Shown here piece by piece: positions 26,739 through 35,433 of a stretch of DNA of 64,000 nt. The DNA comes from Gemmatimonadaceae bacterium. Its GTDB lineage: Bacteria > Gemmatimonadota > Gemmatimonadetes > Gemmatimonadales > Gemmatimonadaceae. The notes beneath the pieces are model-generated. The model saw only the letters and a list, made by a program, of their open reading frames with translations. It was not told the origin of the DNA and searched no databases. The stretch lies in the NCBI GenBank assembly GCA_036504815.1, contig DASXUN010000023.1, forward strand, positions 16,438 through 80,437, written 5' to 3'. Within the stretch, counting starts at the first letter, position 1. Each line of letters opens with the position of its first letter. Position numbers and translations under genes: made by a program.

Positions 26739-28052
26739 GTTTCTCCTCGCGAGCATCCACACCACCGCGCCCACCGCCAGCAGTCCCGTCCCGAACAGCG
26801 ACATCTTCAACTCGCTGACGTAGGCGCTGACGATGCCGACCACGCCGGCGGCCACGAAGAACGCCGGCAGCCAGGGATAGCCCAGGGCGCGATAGGGGCG
26901 CACGGCGTCGGGACGCAGCGCCCGCAGCCGGAAGACCGACGCGGCGCCGAGCGCGAAGAAGATCCAGTCGGCGAAGACGACGCCGCCCAGCAGCGTGCCG
27001 ATGCTGCCGCGGGTGGCGAGCAGCAACGCCGTCGACCATCCGCCCAGCATCACGAGCGCCACCCAGGGTGAACCGAAGCGCGCGTGCACGCGGCCGGCCG
27101 CATTGAGCGCGGGCACATCGCTGCCGAGGGCAAAGACGACGCGCGCATTCGTGAGCAGCGCGACGTTGACGAAGCCGAGAATGGACAGCATCGCCGCAAC
27201 CGTGATGGCAGTCGCCGCCGCGGCCCCGCCGATGCGCGCCGCCGTATCGGCCGCCGGCGCGACACTCGCCGCCAGGCCGTCGCGGCCGAGGGCGCCGAGG
27301 TAGGCGCCGGTGACGCCCAGGTAGACGGCGATCACGATGCCAATGCCGATGGCCAGCGCGCGGGGGATATTGCGCGCCGGGTCTCGGATCTCGCCGGCGA
27401 TCATGTTCATCTGCTGCCAGCCGCCGATGGTGAAGAGGACGGCGACGAACGCGGAGGCGAAGCCGCGGGGGAGCGACGGGGCCGGCGGAGCTACACTGGC
27501 CGCGGCCGGCGCCGCGCTGCCACCCAGTCCGAGAACCAGCACGAGGCCACCGACGACGAGGCCGGCGAGCGCCGCGATCTTGGCGATCGTGAGCACGTTC
27601 TGCACGGCGACCCCCGGCTTGATCCCCAGGATATTGGTCGCGGTGACCACGATGATGGTGATCGCGGCGACGCCGATGGGCCCGCCCACGGCGTGGAGCG
27701 GAATGAAGCGCCCGAGGTATCCGGCAAAGCCCATCGACACCGCGGCGATGGCCCCGCTCGAAATCAGGCCGGCATTCATCCAGGCCGACAGGAAGGCGGG
27801 GAGCGGGCCGAACGCTTCGCGAATGTAGACGTATGCGCCGCCGGCCTCGGGGAGCATCGCGCCGAGTTCCGCGTAAGTGAGCGCGCCAGCGAGCGCCACG
27901 ACGCCGCCGAGCGTCCAGACGAAGATCACCCATCCGGCGGACGGGAGGGCGGCGGCGGTGGCGGCCGGCGTGAAGAAGATACCGGAGCCGATGATACCGC
28001 CGACCACGACAAGCGCGGCGGAAAAGAGTCCGAGTTCGCGTTTCAGGGCCAT
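26733..28052 (-). CDS. APC-superfamily amino-acid permease
   Basis: 439 residues from ATG 28052 (MALKRELGLFSAALVVVGG); an upstream ATG at 28070 adds six residues. Twelve membrane spans with the helix-1 motif GGIIGSGIFFTPAA, the AYVYIREAFGPLPAF stretch and a helix-6 equivalent near FTIGGWQQMNMIAGEIRDP. It resembles the permease at 23899 in order and motifs and may be a paralogue. The last codons and the stop are provided by the family D element, so its C-terminus (MLARRND) has probably been altered by insertion of that element. Confidence 0.9.
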   Translation of the reverse strand: MALKRELGLFSAALVVVGGIIGSGIFFTPAATAAALPSAGWVIFVWTLGGVVALAGALTYAELGAMLPEAGGAYVYIREAFGPLPAFLSAWMNAGLISSGAIAAVSMGFAGYLGRFIPLHAVGGPIGVAAITIIVVTATNILGIKPGVAVQNVLTIAKIAALAGLVVGGLVLVLGLGGSAAPAAASVAPPAPSLPRGFASAFVAVLFTIGGWQQMNMIAGEIRDPARNIPRALAIGIGIVIAVYLGVTGAYLGALGRDGLAASVAPAADTAARIGGAAAATAITVAAMLSILGFVNVALLTNARVVFALGSDVPALNAAGRVHARFGSPWVALVMLGGWSTALLLATRGSIGTLLGGVVFADWIFFALGAASVFRLRALRPDAVRPYRALGYPWLPAFFVAAGVVGIVSAYVSELKMSLFGTGLLAVGAVVWMLARRND

Positions 28053-28096
28053 GGGCCGGAAAGCTGGCACATCGGCGGCGTGCGCACCACGCTGGG

Positions 28097-28268
28097 CTTC
28101 TTCACCACGGAGGCACGGAGCACTGAATGAGGACCACGGAGCACAGCCACAACTGGGCGTAACGACATCGCGCCACGCAGATCAATGCGTGGCGCGCGCT
28201 GTCACCCGAGAAAGTTGCAGTTCCTCCGTGGCCCTCTGGCAGTTCTCCGTGCCTCCGTGGTGCAAAAA
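28097..28268. repeat. Family F palindromic element, copy 2
   Basis: Arms CTTCTTCACCACGGAGGCACGG and CCGTGCCTCCGTGGTG enclose a perfect inner stem GCGCCACGC/GCGTGGCGC around 28174-28199. Relative to copy 1 (9405-9575) the interior is reversed: here GCCACAACTGGG lies on the left and AGTTGCAGTTCCTCC on the right. It lies between the permease start and the M24 peptidase stop at 28288. Confidence 0.85.
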
Positions 28269-28287
28269 GCCGGAGCGCTACGCCCCG

Positions 28288-29466
28288 CTAGACGATGAAC
28301 AGCTCCACCTGCGGTTCCCTGGGGGTCACCACGAGGGCCTTGCCGTCCACGTACGCGTTCACTTCCGTGCGCATGCCGATGTCGCCCGCGATGTAGATCC
28401 CGGGCTCGATGGAGAATCCGCTGCCGCTGAGGAGCACGCGCTCCTCGCGCGTCTCGAGGTTGTCGAGATGCGCGCCAGAGCCGTGCAGGCCGCTGGCATC
28501 GATGCTGTGCCCGGTGCGATGCGTGAAGTACTGGCCGTATCCCCGCGCGACGATGACGGCGCGCGCCGCATCGTCGGCCTCGCCGCCGCGAACCGGCTGG
28601 CCGGTGGCGAGCTTCTCCCGCAGCAGCGTGATGGCCGCATCGCGCGCATCGCGGACGGCATTCCAGACCTCCACCGCCTTCGCGCTCGGCTCGCCGATGC
28701 TCGCCATATAGGTCTGGTCGGCCCACATCCCATCGGGCGCCTTGGCCCACAGGTCGATGAGCACGATGTCACCGACCTTCAGGTAGCGCGGCGCATCGGG
28801 CGACGGATCGTAGTGCGGATTGGCGGCGTTTTCGGTGGCCGACACATTCGGGCCGTGGTCGGTCCAGAGGCCCAGGCGGTCAAACTCGCTGCGGATCCAT
28901 TCCGTCAGCACGTACTCGCTGATCGGCGTGCCGGCTCGCGCCGCCGCACCCGCCTTCCGGAAGGCCTCGTACGCGATCTCCTTCAGCTGCTCGGCGGCGA
29001 TGCCATGCGTCCGGCGCTCGTCGTCGTTCCAGACCGCGAGGCAGCGCGTCACCAGGTCGCCGGAGCACTCCACGGTCGCGCCGGCGGCGCGCACCATCTC
29101 CAGCACGCCGGCCGGCACGTAATCGACGTACGGCACCGCGTCGCCCGGCGAGTACTCCATCACGATGCGCTTGCCCTTCACGCAGCGCGCAACCTCGGCC
29201 TCGAGCACGGGCCAGGCGCTGTACTGCCGATTCTCCCACGCCGCCGGCCAGTCGTGCCACGGGTTCTGCTCGATGACGTGCGTGATGGCGACGGGCGCGC
29301 CCTGCGTCGGCACCCAGACAAACCACCGGCGCGACACGAAGCCCTTGATGCCGACGAGCCCGCTGGCAATTGCGTTGATGCCGCGGAAGTCGTAGAGCAG
29401 CCAGCCGTCGACGCCTGCGTCGCGCAGGGCGGCCTGGAGTTTGGCGACGAACGCTTGATTGAGCAT
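28288..29466 (-). CDS. M24 family metallopeptidase (Xaa-Pro aminopeptidase-like)
   Basis: 392 residues from ATG 29466. The N-terminal creatinase-like domain (LYDFRGINAIASGLVGI) is followed by a pita-bread catalytic domain. The metal ligands can be read as Asp in VLIDLWAK, Asp in WADQTYM, His in HRTGHSID, Glu in SIEPGIY and Glu in MRTEVNAYV. It is cytoplasmic, with no signal peptide. Such enzymes remove N-terminal residues preceding proline, though the peptide range of this branch is unknown. It follows the gene at 29471 by only four bases, so the two are co-transcribed. Confidence 0.88.
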   Translation of the reverse strand: MLNQAFVAKLQAALRDAGVDGWLLYDFRGINAIASGLVGIKGFVSRRWFVWVPTQGAPVAITHVIEQNPWHDWPAAWENRQYSAWPVLEAEVARCVKGKRIVMEYSPGDAVPYVDYVPAGVLEMVRAAGATVECSGDLVTRCLAVWNDDERRTHGIAAEQLKEIAYEAFRKAGAAARAGTPISEYVLTEWIRSEFDRLGLWTDHGPNVSATENAANPHYDPSPDAPRYLKVGDIVLIDLWAKAPDGMWADQTYMASIGEPSAKAVEVWNAVRDARDAAITLLREKLATGQPVRGGEADDAARAVIVARGYGQYFTHRTGHSIDASGLHGSGAHLDNLETREERVLLSGSGFSIEPGIYIAGDIGMRTEVNAYVDGKALVVTPREPQVELFIV

Positions 29467-29470
29467 GGCC

Positions 29471-30100
29471 TCAGCCCTTGCTGCGGTCGGGGCGCCATTC
29501 GGCGCGCCACTCGCAGCTGCCTTCGCTGCGCGATGCGCAGCGGACATGGTCGACGGCGCCCACTCCGCCGACCATCAGTTGGATGAACTCGCGGAGCGCC
29601 GATTCGTAGAAGGCGCAGCCGCCGAGCTTGGGCGCAGCATCTCGGGTCACCGATTCGGATACATCGAGGATAATGCTTCCCCCCATGCGCCGGGCCGTGC
29701 CGTGCATGTACCGCTTGGCCGCCCGGCGCACGTGTCGCAGCGCGAGCGGGCGCGTCAGCAGCGTGGGGAACGTGCGCATCAGCTTGCGCGTCACCGGCGA
29801 AATGGTGCCGTAGACCTGGCGCGCGAAGAAGCGCCCCGCCTCGCGGAAGACGGCCTCCGCGTCGGGACGGCGGCCGATCAGGCGCGCAATGCCAACGGCC
29901 TCGTTGTAGTCCGTGCGTTGCTTGCGCCGCACCGCCTCCGCAAATCGCCTGATCTGCGCGAAGACGGTATCGGAGAGTCCCAGGCGCTTGTTGCGCAGCT
30001 CATGCACGAATTCCGCTTCGAAATCGTTGTCGGGGAGGTCCACCGTGCGGACCGCCTCGAGCAGGCTGAGCGGAATGAGAGGATCGACAGGTCCGGGCAT
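29471..30100 (-). CDS. Possible V4R/DUF2378-like sensory protein
   Basis: 209 residues, soluble, no signal peptide. The N-terminal half is helical and basic. The C-terminal part (LGGCAFYESALREFIQLMVG, then VRCASRSEGSCEWRAEW) resembles the small-molecule-binding fold of V4R and related heme-NO-binding-like domains, where a conserved Gly-Cys and a closing Cys-x-(F/W) occur. Two cysteines are suitably placed to bind a ligand or metal. It is the first gene of a pair with the M24 peptidase. Fold assignment is tentative and no function is claimed. Confidence 0.5.
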   Translation of the reverse strand: MPGPVDPLIPLSLLEAVRTVDLPDNDFEAEFVHELRNKRLGLSDTVFAQIRRFAEAVRRKQRTDYNEAVGIARLIGRRPDAEAVFREAGRFFARQVYGTISPVTRKLMRTFPTLLTRPLALRHVRRAAKRYMHGTARRMGGSIILDVSESVTRDAAPKLGGCAFYESALREFIQLMVGGVGAVDHVRCASRSEGSCEWRAEWRPDRSKG

Positions 30101-30164
30101 CGGTGACGCAAGCTAACGCGCCACGACGTGGCGGAACAAGCGACGCGCCACGCGCGTTTTCCGC

Positions 30165-31034
30165 TTGCGCCTGGTTGCGACGCCGTTGAATATCCGAACG
30201 TCCATCCTCCGGACTCTCCTGCCGCCCGTGTTCATCGACTTCCTTCCCCGTCTGCTGATCGGCGGTGCCGTCGCCGGCGTGGCGGCGCGGCACGCGGCAC
30301 GGCGCGGGCTGCTCACCCCGGGCGGCGAGTATGCCGCGTTCGCCGTGGGACTGGCCGCCGCGCTCGGCGGCGTCGGCTGGCTCCTGTCGCTGGCGGTCTT
30401 CTTCTACACTTCCGTGGTCCTCACGCGCTGGCACGCGGACGAGAAGCGTCGCCGGTCACTGGGCATGCTCCCCGAACTCCGCTCGCGTGATGCTTGGCAG
30501 GTGCTCGCCAACGGCGGCGTATTCGCGGTCGGGGCGCTGGCGTGGGCATTCACCGGCAACTGGGAGGCGGGACTCCTGGGGTTCGGCGCACTCGCTGCGG
30601 CCACGGCCGACACGTGGGCCACGGAAGTCGGGATGGCGCTGCAGGGGACGCCGCGTTCCATCGTCAACGGGGAGCCCGTGGAGCCCGGGACGTCGGGGGG
30701 TGTCAGCGCGCAGGGCCTGGCCGCGGCCGTGGCCGGCGCTTTCGTGATCGGCCTCTGCGCCGTGGCGTCGTTCACCGTCCCCTTCGACATTCCGCGACTT
30801 GAGGCGGTCTTTCTTGGCGGCCTGATTGGAACCGTCACCGACTCGCTGCTGGGCGCCACCGTGCAATCGCGCCGGTGGTGTGACGCCTGCCAGGCCTGGA
30901 CCGAGCGACGGGTCCATACCTGTGGCTATCGCAGCCACCACCGTCGGGGCTACCGTTGGATGACCAACGACACGGTCAACCTCGTCTCGGCCGTGGTGGG
31001 AGGGATCGTCGCGATGGGCGCATGGATTCCGTGA
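30165..31034 (+). CDS. DUF92 family integral membrane protein
   Basis: 289 residues from TTG 30165; GTG 30228 is an equally good start. Six to seven hydrophobic spans and the family signature GFGALAAATADTWATEVG, followed by GGVSAQGLAAAVAG and a conserved cysteine pair region (CDACQAWTERRVHTCGY) before a final span. DUF92/TIGR00297 proteins are widespread in bacteria and archaea; plant relatives act in phytyl-phosphate phosphorylation, so a CTP-dependent prenol kinase role is conceivable. The 3' end overlaps the flavin reductase gene by 13 bases. Confidence 0.8.
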   Translation: MRLVATPLNIRTSILRTLLPPVFIDFLPRLLIGGAVAGVAARHAARRGLLTPGGEYAAFAVGLAAALGGVGWLLSLAVFFYTSVVLTRWHADEKRRRSLGMLPELRSRDAWQVLANGGVFAVGALAWAFTGNWEAGLLGFGALAAATADTWATEVGMALQGTPRSIVNGEPVEPGTSGGVSAQGLAAAVAGAFVIGLCAVASFTVPFDIPRLEAVFLGGLIGTVTDSLLGATVQSRRWCDACQAWTERRVHTCGYRSHHRRGYRWMTNDTVNLVSAVVGGIVAMGAWIP

Positions 31035-31513
31035 GCGTCACCGATTTCCGGGCGGCGCTGTCCCGCTTCGCGTCGGGCGTCACCGTGGTGACGGTGCGCG
31101 ACGCGGACGGCGTCGACCACGGGATGACGGTCAGCGCGTTCACGTCCCTCTCGCTCGACCCGCCGCTCGTGCTGGCCTGCCTCGACCGGGTCGCGACCGT
31201 CTTGCCGCACCTGCTCGCCGCCGAGCGCTTTGGTGTAAGCATCCTCGCGGAGGGGCAGGACGTCATCTCGGCACGCTTCGCGGAGCAGGGCGTGGTGCGC
31301 TTCGACGGCGTGGCAGTGTCGCGCGCTGCCGGAGGGCCAGTGCTCATCGATGGCGCGGTGGCGCATCTGGTCTGCCGGCGGGTGGCCGAGTTCCCGGGGG
31401 GCGACCACGTGATCGTCGTCGGTGCGATCGAGTCGGCCCGGGCCCTTGGAGAAAGGCCGCTGCTCTACGCGATGCGTCAGTACGGGTCGTTCACGCCGGA
31501 TTCTGGCCGCTGA
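31022..31513 (+). CDS. Flavin reductase domain protein
   Basis: 163 residues from ATG 31022, overlapping the end of the DUF92 gene. The split-barrel flavin reductase fold is evident: FASGVTVVTVRDADG, then the FMN-contacting GMTVSAFTSLSLDPPLVLAC, FGVSILAEGQ and a C-terminal YGSF. Members reduce FMN/FAD with NAD(P)H, usually to supply two-component monooxygenases, or carry bound FMN. No partner oxygenase is next to it. A cytoplasmic enzyme. Confidence 0.85.
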   Translation: MDSVSVTDFRAALSRFASGVTVVTVRDADGVDHGMTVSAFTSLSLDPPLVLACLDRVATVLPHLLAAERFGVSILAEGQDVISARFAEQGVVRFDGVAVSRAAGGPVLIDGAVAHLVCRRVAEFPGGDHVIVVGAIESARALGERPLLYAMRQYGSFTPDSGR

Positions 31514-31671
31514 CGTCGCGTGGCGCGGCGGCCGTGCCGGCCGTGCGACGCGCGGGTGGCCCTGGTGGGTGGCCCGGTCGGGTGGCCCCCGGCCGGATGG
31601 CCGAGCGACGAGGTACGCCCTAGCTTCGCAGCATCCCCTCGCACCATCGACGCCCTCTTTCCGGTCCTTCC

Positions 31672-32376
31672 ATGCGAGACTCCATCCGTCACTTCCTCTC
31701 CGAGTTCATCGGCACCTTCGCGCTGACCTTCGTCGGCAGCGCGGCCATCATGCAGGCGACCCAGGGCGGCGGGAATCTCGTTGCGGTGGCCCTGGCGCAC
31801 GGGCTCGTGCTCGCCATCTTCGTGTCGGCGTTCATGCACATCGGGGCGCACTTCAACCCCGCGGTGACGCTCGGCATGCTCGTCGTGCGCCGCATCGAGC
31901 CGTTCATGGCCGGCCTCTACATCGTGGCGCAGGTGGCGGGGGCCACGGCCGCGGCGTTCCTGCTCAAGTTCGCGTTCCCCGCGGCGCTCTTCGCCGCGAC
32001 GCGCGGCGGCGGCCAGTCGGTGTCGCTCGACATCACGTCCGGGCAGGCGTTCCTGCTCGAGATGGTCGGCACGATGTTCCTGGTGTGGGCGATCTTCGGC
32101 ACGGCGGTGGATCACCGCGCGCCGCGCATTGGCGGTCTCGGCGTGGGCTTCGCGCTCGCCGTGGACATCCTGGCGTTCGGCAACCTGACGGGCTCCTCGG
32201 TGAATCCCGCCCGTTCGTTCGGTCCGGCCTTCGCGAGCGGGATTTACGAGGCGCAGGGGATCTACTGGCTGGCGCCGATCACGGGGGCGATCATCGCCGC
32301 GCTCGTGTACGAGAAGTTCCTGCTCACCGAGGAACCGGAGCCGGTGGACCACGGGGCGATTGGATCGCAGCCGTAA
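31672..32376 (+). CDS. Aquaporin (MIP family channel)
   Basis: 234 residues with six spans and two half-helices bearing NPA boxes: HFNPAVTLG near residue 62 and SVNPARSFGPA near residue 178. The Arg after the second NPA is the selectivity-filter arginine. The short loops and the RSFGPA ending of the second box favour a water-type AqpZ channel over a glycerol facilitator, which usually has an Asp after NPA (NPARD). The inserted loop GGGQSVSLDITSGQ is typical of bacterial and plant NIP-like members. Followed by a family D element shared with convergent ppa. Confidence 0.9.
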   Translation: MRDSIRHFLSEFIGTFALTFVGSAAIMQATQGGGNLVAVALAHGLVLAIFVSAFMHIGAHFNPAVTLGMLVVRRIEPFMAGLYIVAQVAGATAAAFLLKFAFPAALFAATRGGGQSVSLDITSGQAFLLEMVGTMFLVWAIFGTAVDHRAPRIGGLGVGFALAVDILAFGNLTGSSVNPARSFGPAFASGIYEAQGIYWLAPITGAIIAALVYEKFLLTEEPEPVDHGAIGSQP

Positions 32377-32380
32377 GCAC

Positions 32381-32516
32381 GACTGAGATTCTGGAATCCG
32401 GAACGGGATTCGTGAATCCGATTGAGGACGGCGACGTACGATAGCGCGAAGCCCATCGCCGGTCGCCGTCTGCATTCGAGTTCCTGAATCCCCTCCCGGT
32501 TTCCTGATCCTCAATC
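32381..32516. repeat. Family D palindromic element, copy 2
   Basis: Ends GACTGAGATT and GATCCTCAATC; interior GGAATCCGGAACGGGATTC and the core GACGGCGAC opposed by GTCGCCGTC. It lies between convergent aquaporin and ppa genes, begins four bases after the aquaporin TAA, and its right end supplies the ppa stop codon (TGA within GATTGAGGA on the minus strand). Confidence 0.85.
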
Positions 32517-33062
32517 AGCGGTTCGAAACCAGCTCTCCCGTTTCGCCTCGTACCGCACCATCGACTCGTTGATCACCTGCATCGCCTGGTCGCTCTTCCC
32601 CCACCCGACGATCTCGCAGCGCTTGCCCTCGAGATCCTTGTAGATGTGGAAGAAGTGCTCGATCTCCAGCAGGTAATGCTGCGGCATGTCGGCAATGTCG
32701 AAGTGCTCCTCGTGATGCGGTGAGTTGACCGGCACCGCCAGGATCTTGTCATCGGGCTCGCCGCGGTCGCGCAGGCGGAGGACACCGATGGGTCGCACGT
32801 CGATGAGGCAGCCGACGAAAGTCGGTTCGTTGATGCGAACGAGCACGTCGAGCGGGTCGCCGTCCTCGTGGAGCGTGCGCGGGATGAGGCCGTAGTCGCC
32901 CGGATAGTGCACGGCGCTGTAGAGCACGCGGTCGAGCTTGAAGAGCCCCGACTCCTTGTCGAGTTCGTACTTGTTGCGGCTGCCGCGCGGGATCTCGATG
33001 ACCGCGGTCACCGTCTCCGGCGGATGACTGCCGGTGGGGAGGTCGTGCCAGGGGTGGAGCAT
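32511..33062 (-). CDS. ppa: Inorganic pyrophosphatase (family I)
   Basis: 183 residues, normal for the hexameric bacterial enzyme that hydrolyses pyrophosphate to drive biosynthesis. The family signature is present: IEIPRGSRNKYELDKESG, YPGDYGLIPRTLHEDGDPLD with the metal-binding DGDPLDVLV aspartates, and VGWGKSDQAMQVI near the end. Cytoplasmic, Mg-dependent. The final residues (RTAD) and stop codon are encoded within a family D element. The next upstream gene on this strand is ggt, separated by another family D element. Confidence 0.95.
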   Translation of the reverse strand: MLHPWHDLPTGSHPPETVTAVIEIPRGSRNKYELDKESGLFKLDRVLYSAVHYPGDYGLIPRTLHEDGDPLDVLVRINEPTFVGCLIDVRPIGVLRLRDRGEPDDKILAVPVNSPHHEEHFDIADMPQHYLLEIEHFFHIYKDLEGKRCEIVGWGKSDQAMQVINESMVRYEAKRESWFRTAD

Positions 33063-33071
33063 GGAGAAACC

Positions 33072-33196
33072 GATTGAGGATTGGGAATCCGGATCCGGAT
33101 TAAGGATAACGACTCAGGACGGCGACCCGCGATATCGCGAGTCGCCGTCCTGAGTCGGAGTCCATGGTCCCGGTCCGGATTCTCAATCCTCGATCG
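33072..33196. repeat. Family D palindromic element, copy 3
   Basis: The best-formed core of the family: 16 bases at 33111-33126 (GACTCAGGACGGCGAC) pair perfectly with 33141-33156 and enclose the palindrome CGCGATATCGCG (33128-33139). Outer arms carry GATTGAGGATTGGGAATCC and GGATTCTCAATCC. It lies between the ggt stop and the ppa start, so it could terminate ggt or act in the ppa leader. Confidence 0.85.
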
Positions 33197-33204
33197 GTCC
33201 CTCG

Positions 33205-34986
33205 TCAGTACCCCATCGCCGCGCCATCCCGCCGCGGGTCCGCCACGCCAACCAGCTTGCCCTTCACCACGGCGATCGCGTGCACGCCGCCGAACATGAT
33301 GTCGCCGACGCGCGACAGCGGCATGTAGCCCTTGGCCTTCAGGGCGGCGTAGACCTCGGGGGCGAAGCCGGCCTCGACCTCGACGTTCCGTCCCTGCGCC
33401 GGCTGGAGGCGCGGCGCGGCGATCGCCGTCCACGGGTCCTCGCCAAGGGCGAGATGCCGCCACGTCACCTGCGTCGTGGACGTCGGGATGTATTGCGACC
33501 CCGCCGCACCGACGACCATCCGCACGTCGTTCCCCTTCAGGATGATGGTGGGGTTGATCGTGGAACTCGCGTACCGGTTGGGGCCGCGCGTCGCATTGTC
33601 GAGGTTGGACGCGCCGGAGTTCAGGAAGAAGCCGTTGACGTACACGCCGGAGCCGAAGAGCACCCCGACCGTGAAGGTCATCGAGACCGCATTGCGGTCG
33701 CCGTCGACCACGCTGAAGTGCGTCGTGTTCGAGCCTTCCCACGCGGCGTCCTCGTCACCGCCGGCGCGAGGGGCCCGCGGCTCCGCCACCTTGTCGGGAC
33801 CGAGCTTGCTCGCGCCCCAACCCTCGAGGGTGGCACAGGCGCCGGTGGGCGCCACGGCGTCCTCGGCCCACGGATCGCCCGGCGTCGGCGTCGCGGCTCC
33901 GTCGAGCCCGGTCACGGCCGTCACGCGCTTCGCGGCGAAGGCGGGGCTGATCAGCCCGCGCGACGGCACGGCAAAGTACCCCGGATCGCCGCGGAATCGC
34001 GTGGCGTCGTTTCCGGCGACGCGGAGCGCGTTGACGATCTGCACCGCGGCCGCGCCCTGCGTGGTGGGCGAGCCAAGCGGCCCGGCGTTGGTGGCGGCGA
34101 GGAGATTGAGCGCCGCGAGCGGCACCGCGCCGCCAAGCGGCGGCGGGGCCGACAGCAGCGTGTAGCCCATCCACGTCGTGCAGAGCGGCCGTTCGACGGC
34201 CACCGGGTAGTTCCTGAAGTCCGCCGCCGTGGCCGGACTTCCGAAGGACCGCATTCTGGCCGCGGTCCGTTCGGCCATCGGGCCTTCGTAGAATGCGGCG
34301 CGCCCGTCGCGCGCGATCGCGTCGAGCGTCTGCGCCAGCTGAGCCTGCACCAGCCGGTCACCCGGGCGGAGCGCCTGCCCACCCGGAAGGAAGAGCGCCG
34401 CCGCGGCGCTGTCGGCCGTCAGCTTGGCCCGCGACGCTTCGGCCGTGCGCGCCAGGAGCGGCGAGACGATGAACCCGTCGCGCGCGAGCGCGATGGCCGG
34501 CGCCATCACCTGCGCGCGCGGCAACTTGCCCCACTTGGCATGCGCCTCCAGCAATCCGGCCACCGCGCCCGGAATGCCCGCGGCGCGGCCGTTGATCGGC
34601 GCGCGCATCGATGCGGTGTCGGTGCGCGACCAGTCGGGGTCGGCCCCGGTGCGCGCGTAGAACTCCAGCGCATCGGCGCGCGCGCTGCCGCGCATCCAGA
34701 CGATCATCCCGCCCCCCGCGCCAATTCCCGTCTGCGACGGATCGACGACGGCGAGCGCGAAGGCGGTGGCGACGGCGGCATCAACCGCGTTGCCGCCCTC
34801 GCGCAGGATACGGGCGCCAGCGGCCGCCGCATCGGCGTGTGACGCCGTGACCATTCCGCGCGCCGACTCGGCGCGCTTGGCGAACATCGGAGGAAGGGAG
34901 GACTGCGGCGGCTGCAGCCCGCAGGCAGTGACGAGGGCAGCGCCCAGAACGAGCGCGCGCGAGCGGTTGGCACGAAGGGTCGTCAT
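33205..34986 (-). CDS. ggt: Gamma-glutamyltranspeptidase, predicted lipoprotein
   Basis: 593 residues. An autoprocessing N-terminal nucleophile hydrolase that cleaves gamma-glutamyl bonds of glutathione in the periplasm. The signal ends in LVTACGLQ, a lipobox-like site with Cys near residue 22. The nucleophile is the second Thr of NTTHFSVVD near residue 421, which becomes the N-terminus of the small subunit after cleavage. MTFTVGVLFGSGVYVNGFFL and GAAGSQYIPTSTTQV resemble the substrate and oxyanion regions. The large subunit starts with MVTASHADAAAAGARILREGGNAVDAAVATAFAL-type sequence. One complete gene, not obviously in an operon. Confidence 0.92.
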   Translation of the reverse strand: MTTLRANRSRALVLGAALVTACGLQPPQSSLPPMFAKRAESARGMVTASHADAAAAGARILREGGNAVDAAVATAFALAVVDPSQTGIGAGGGMIVWMRGSARADALEFYARTGADPDWSRTDTASMRAPINGRAAGIPGAVAGLLEAHAKWGKLPRAQVMAPAIALARDGFIVSPLLARTAEASRAKLTADSAAAALFLPGGQALRPGDRLVQAQLAQTLDAIARDGRAAFYEGPMAERTAARMRSFGSPATAADFRNYPVAVERPLCTTWMGYTLLSAPPPLGGAVPLAALNLLAATNAGPLGSPTTQGAAAVQIVNALRVAGNDATRFRGDPGYFAVPSRGLISPAFAAKRVTAVTGLDGAATPTPGDPWAEDAVAPTGACATLEGWGASKLGPDKVAEPRAPRAGGDEDAAWEGSNTTHFSVVDGDRNAVSMTFTVGVLFGSGVYVNGFFLNSGASNLDNATRGPNRYASSTINPTIILKGNDVRMVVGAAGSQYIPTSTTQVTWRHLALGEDPWTAIAAPRLQPAQGRNVEVEAGFAPEVYAALKAKGYMPLSRVGDIMFGGVHAIAVVKGKLVGVADPRRDGAAMGY

Positions 34987-35008
34987 GACAGGGCGGGAGA
35001 AACGAGAA

Positions 35009-35037
35009 CCGGACCCGGCCGCGTTGGCCGGATCCGG
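35009..35037 (-). terminator. Intrinsic terminator of the STAS gene
   Basis: CCGGACCCGGCC (35009-35020) and GGCCGGATCCGG (35026-35037) form a 12-bp stem with one G-U wobble on the minus-strand transcript. In that direction a T-rich stretch (TTCTCGTTTCTCC) follows. It lies about 85 bases beyond the STAS stop and upstream of ggt. Confidence 0.65.
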
Positions 35038-35121
35038 TAGAATAACGCCGCCCGGGCGCGATGCGCTGGCGGGCTCACCGCGCGCGGGCGTCGCGGCCGC
35101 GCGCCGCGACGCGCGCCGCGA

Positions 35122-35433
35122 TCACTCCTCGAACTCGAACAGTCCCTCGAGCTGCGTCAGGTGCAGGAGATGCCGCACGGTGGGCGGCGTGTGCGTGAGG
35201 CAGGTGGCCAGGAAGCTTTCGCGGGCGCGCTTCTGCAGCAGCACCAGCACGCCGAGTCCGCTGGCGTCCACCTCCCGCGTGTCGCGCAGGTCGATGGTCA
35301 GCCGCTTCGCTCCGCTCGCGGCGGCCTTCGAGAGCCGCTCGAGCGCATCCCGGCGGAAGTCGAGTCGGTGTTCCGACACGAGGCGCTCGGGCGCATGGAG
35401 AACGACGCGATCAGGTTCATTCAGCGGGTACAT
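35122..35433 (-). CDS. STAS domain protein (anti-sigma factor antagonist-like)
   Basis: 103 residues from ATG 35433, chosen because AGGAGG lies 5 bases upstream (35439-35444 on the complement). The STAS fold is readable: RLTIDLRDTREVDASGLGVLVLLQKRARE, where the Ser in DASG is the phosphorylatable residue of SpoIIAA-type regulators. The C-terminal helix follows PPTVRHLLHLTQLEGLFEF. Such proteins bind anti-sigma kinases or sensor complexes. No cognate RsbW or sigma gene adjoins, so the partner is elsewhere. It has its own leader, RBS and terminator, so it appears monocistronic. Confidence 0.85.
   Translation of the reverse strand: MYPLNEPDRVVLHAPERLVSEHRLDFRRDALERLSKAAASGAKRLTIDLRDTREVDASGLGVLVLLQKRARESFLATCLTHTPPTVRHLLHLTQLEGLFEFEE

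Noticed and set aside
33205..34986. ggt as an insertion-disrupted gene
   Set aside because: Flanking repeats raised the question, but the catalytic Thr, large- and small-subunit regions and length are complete.
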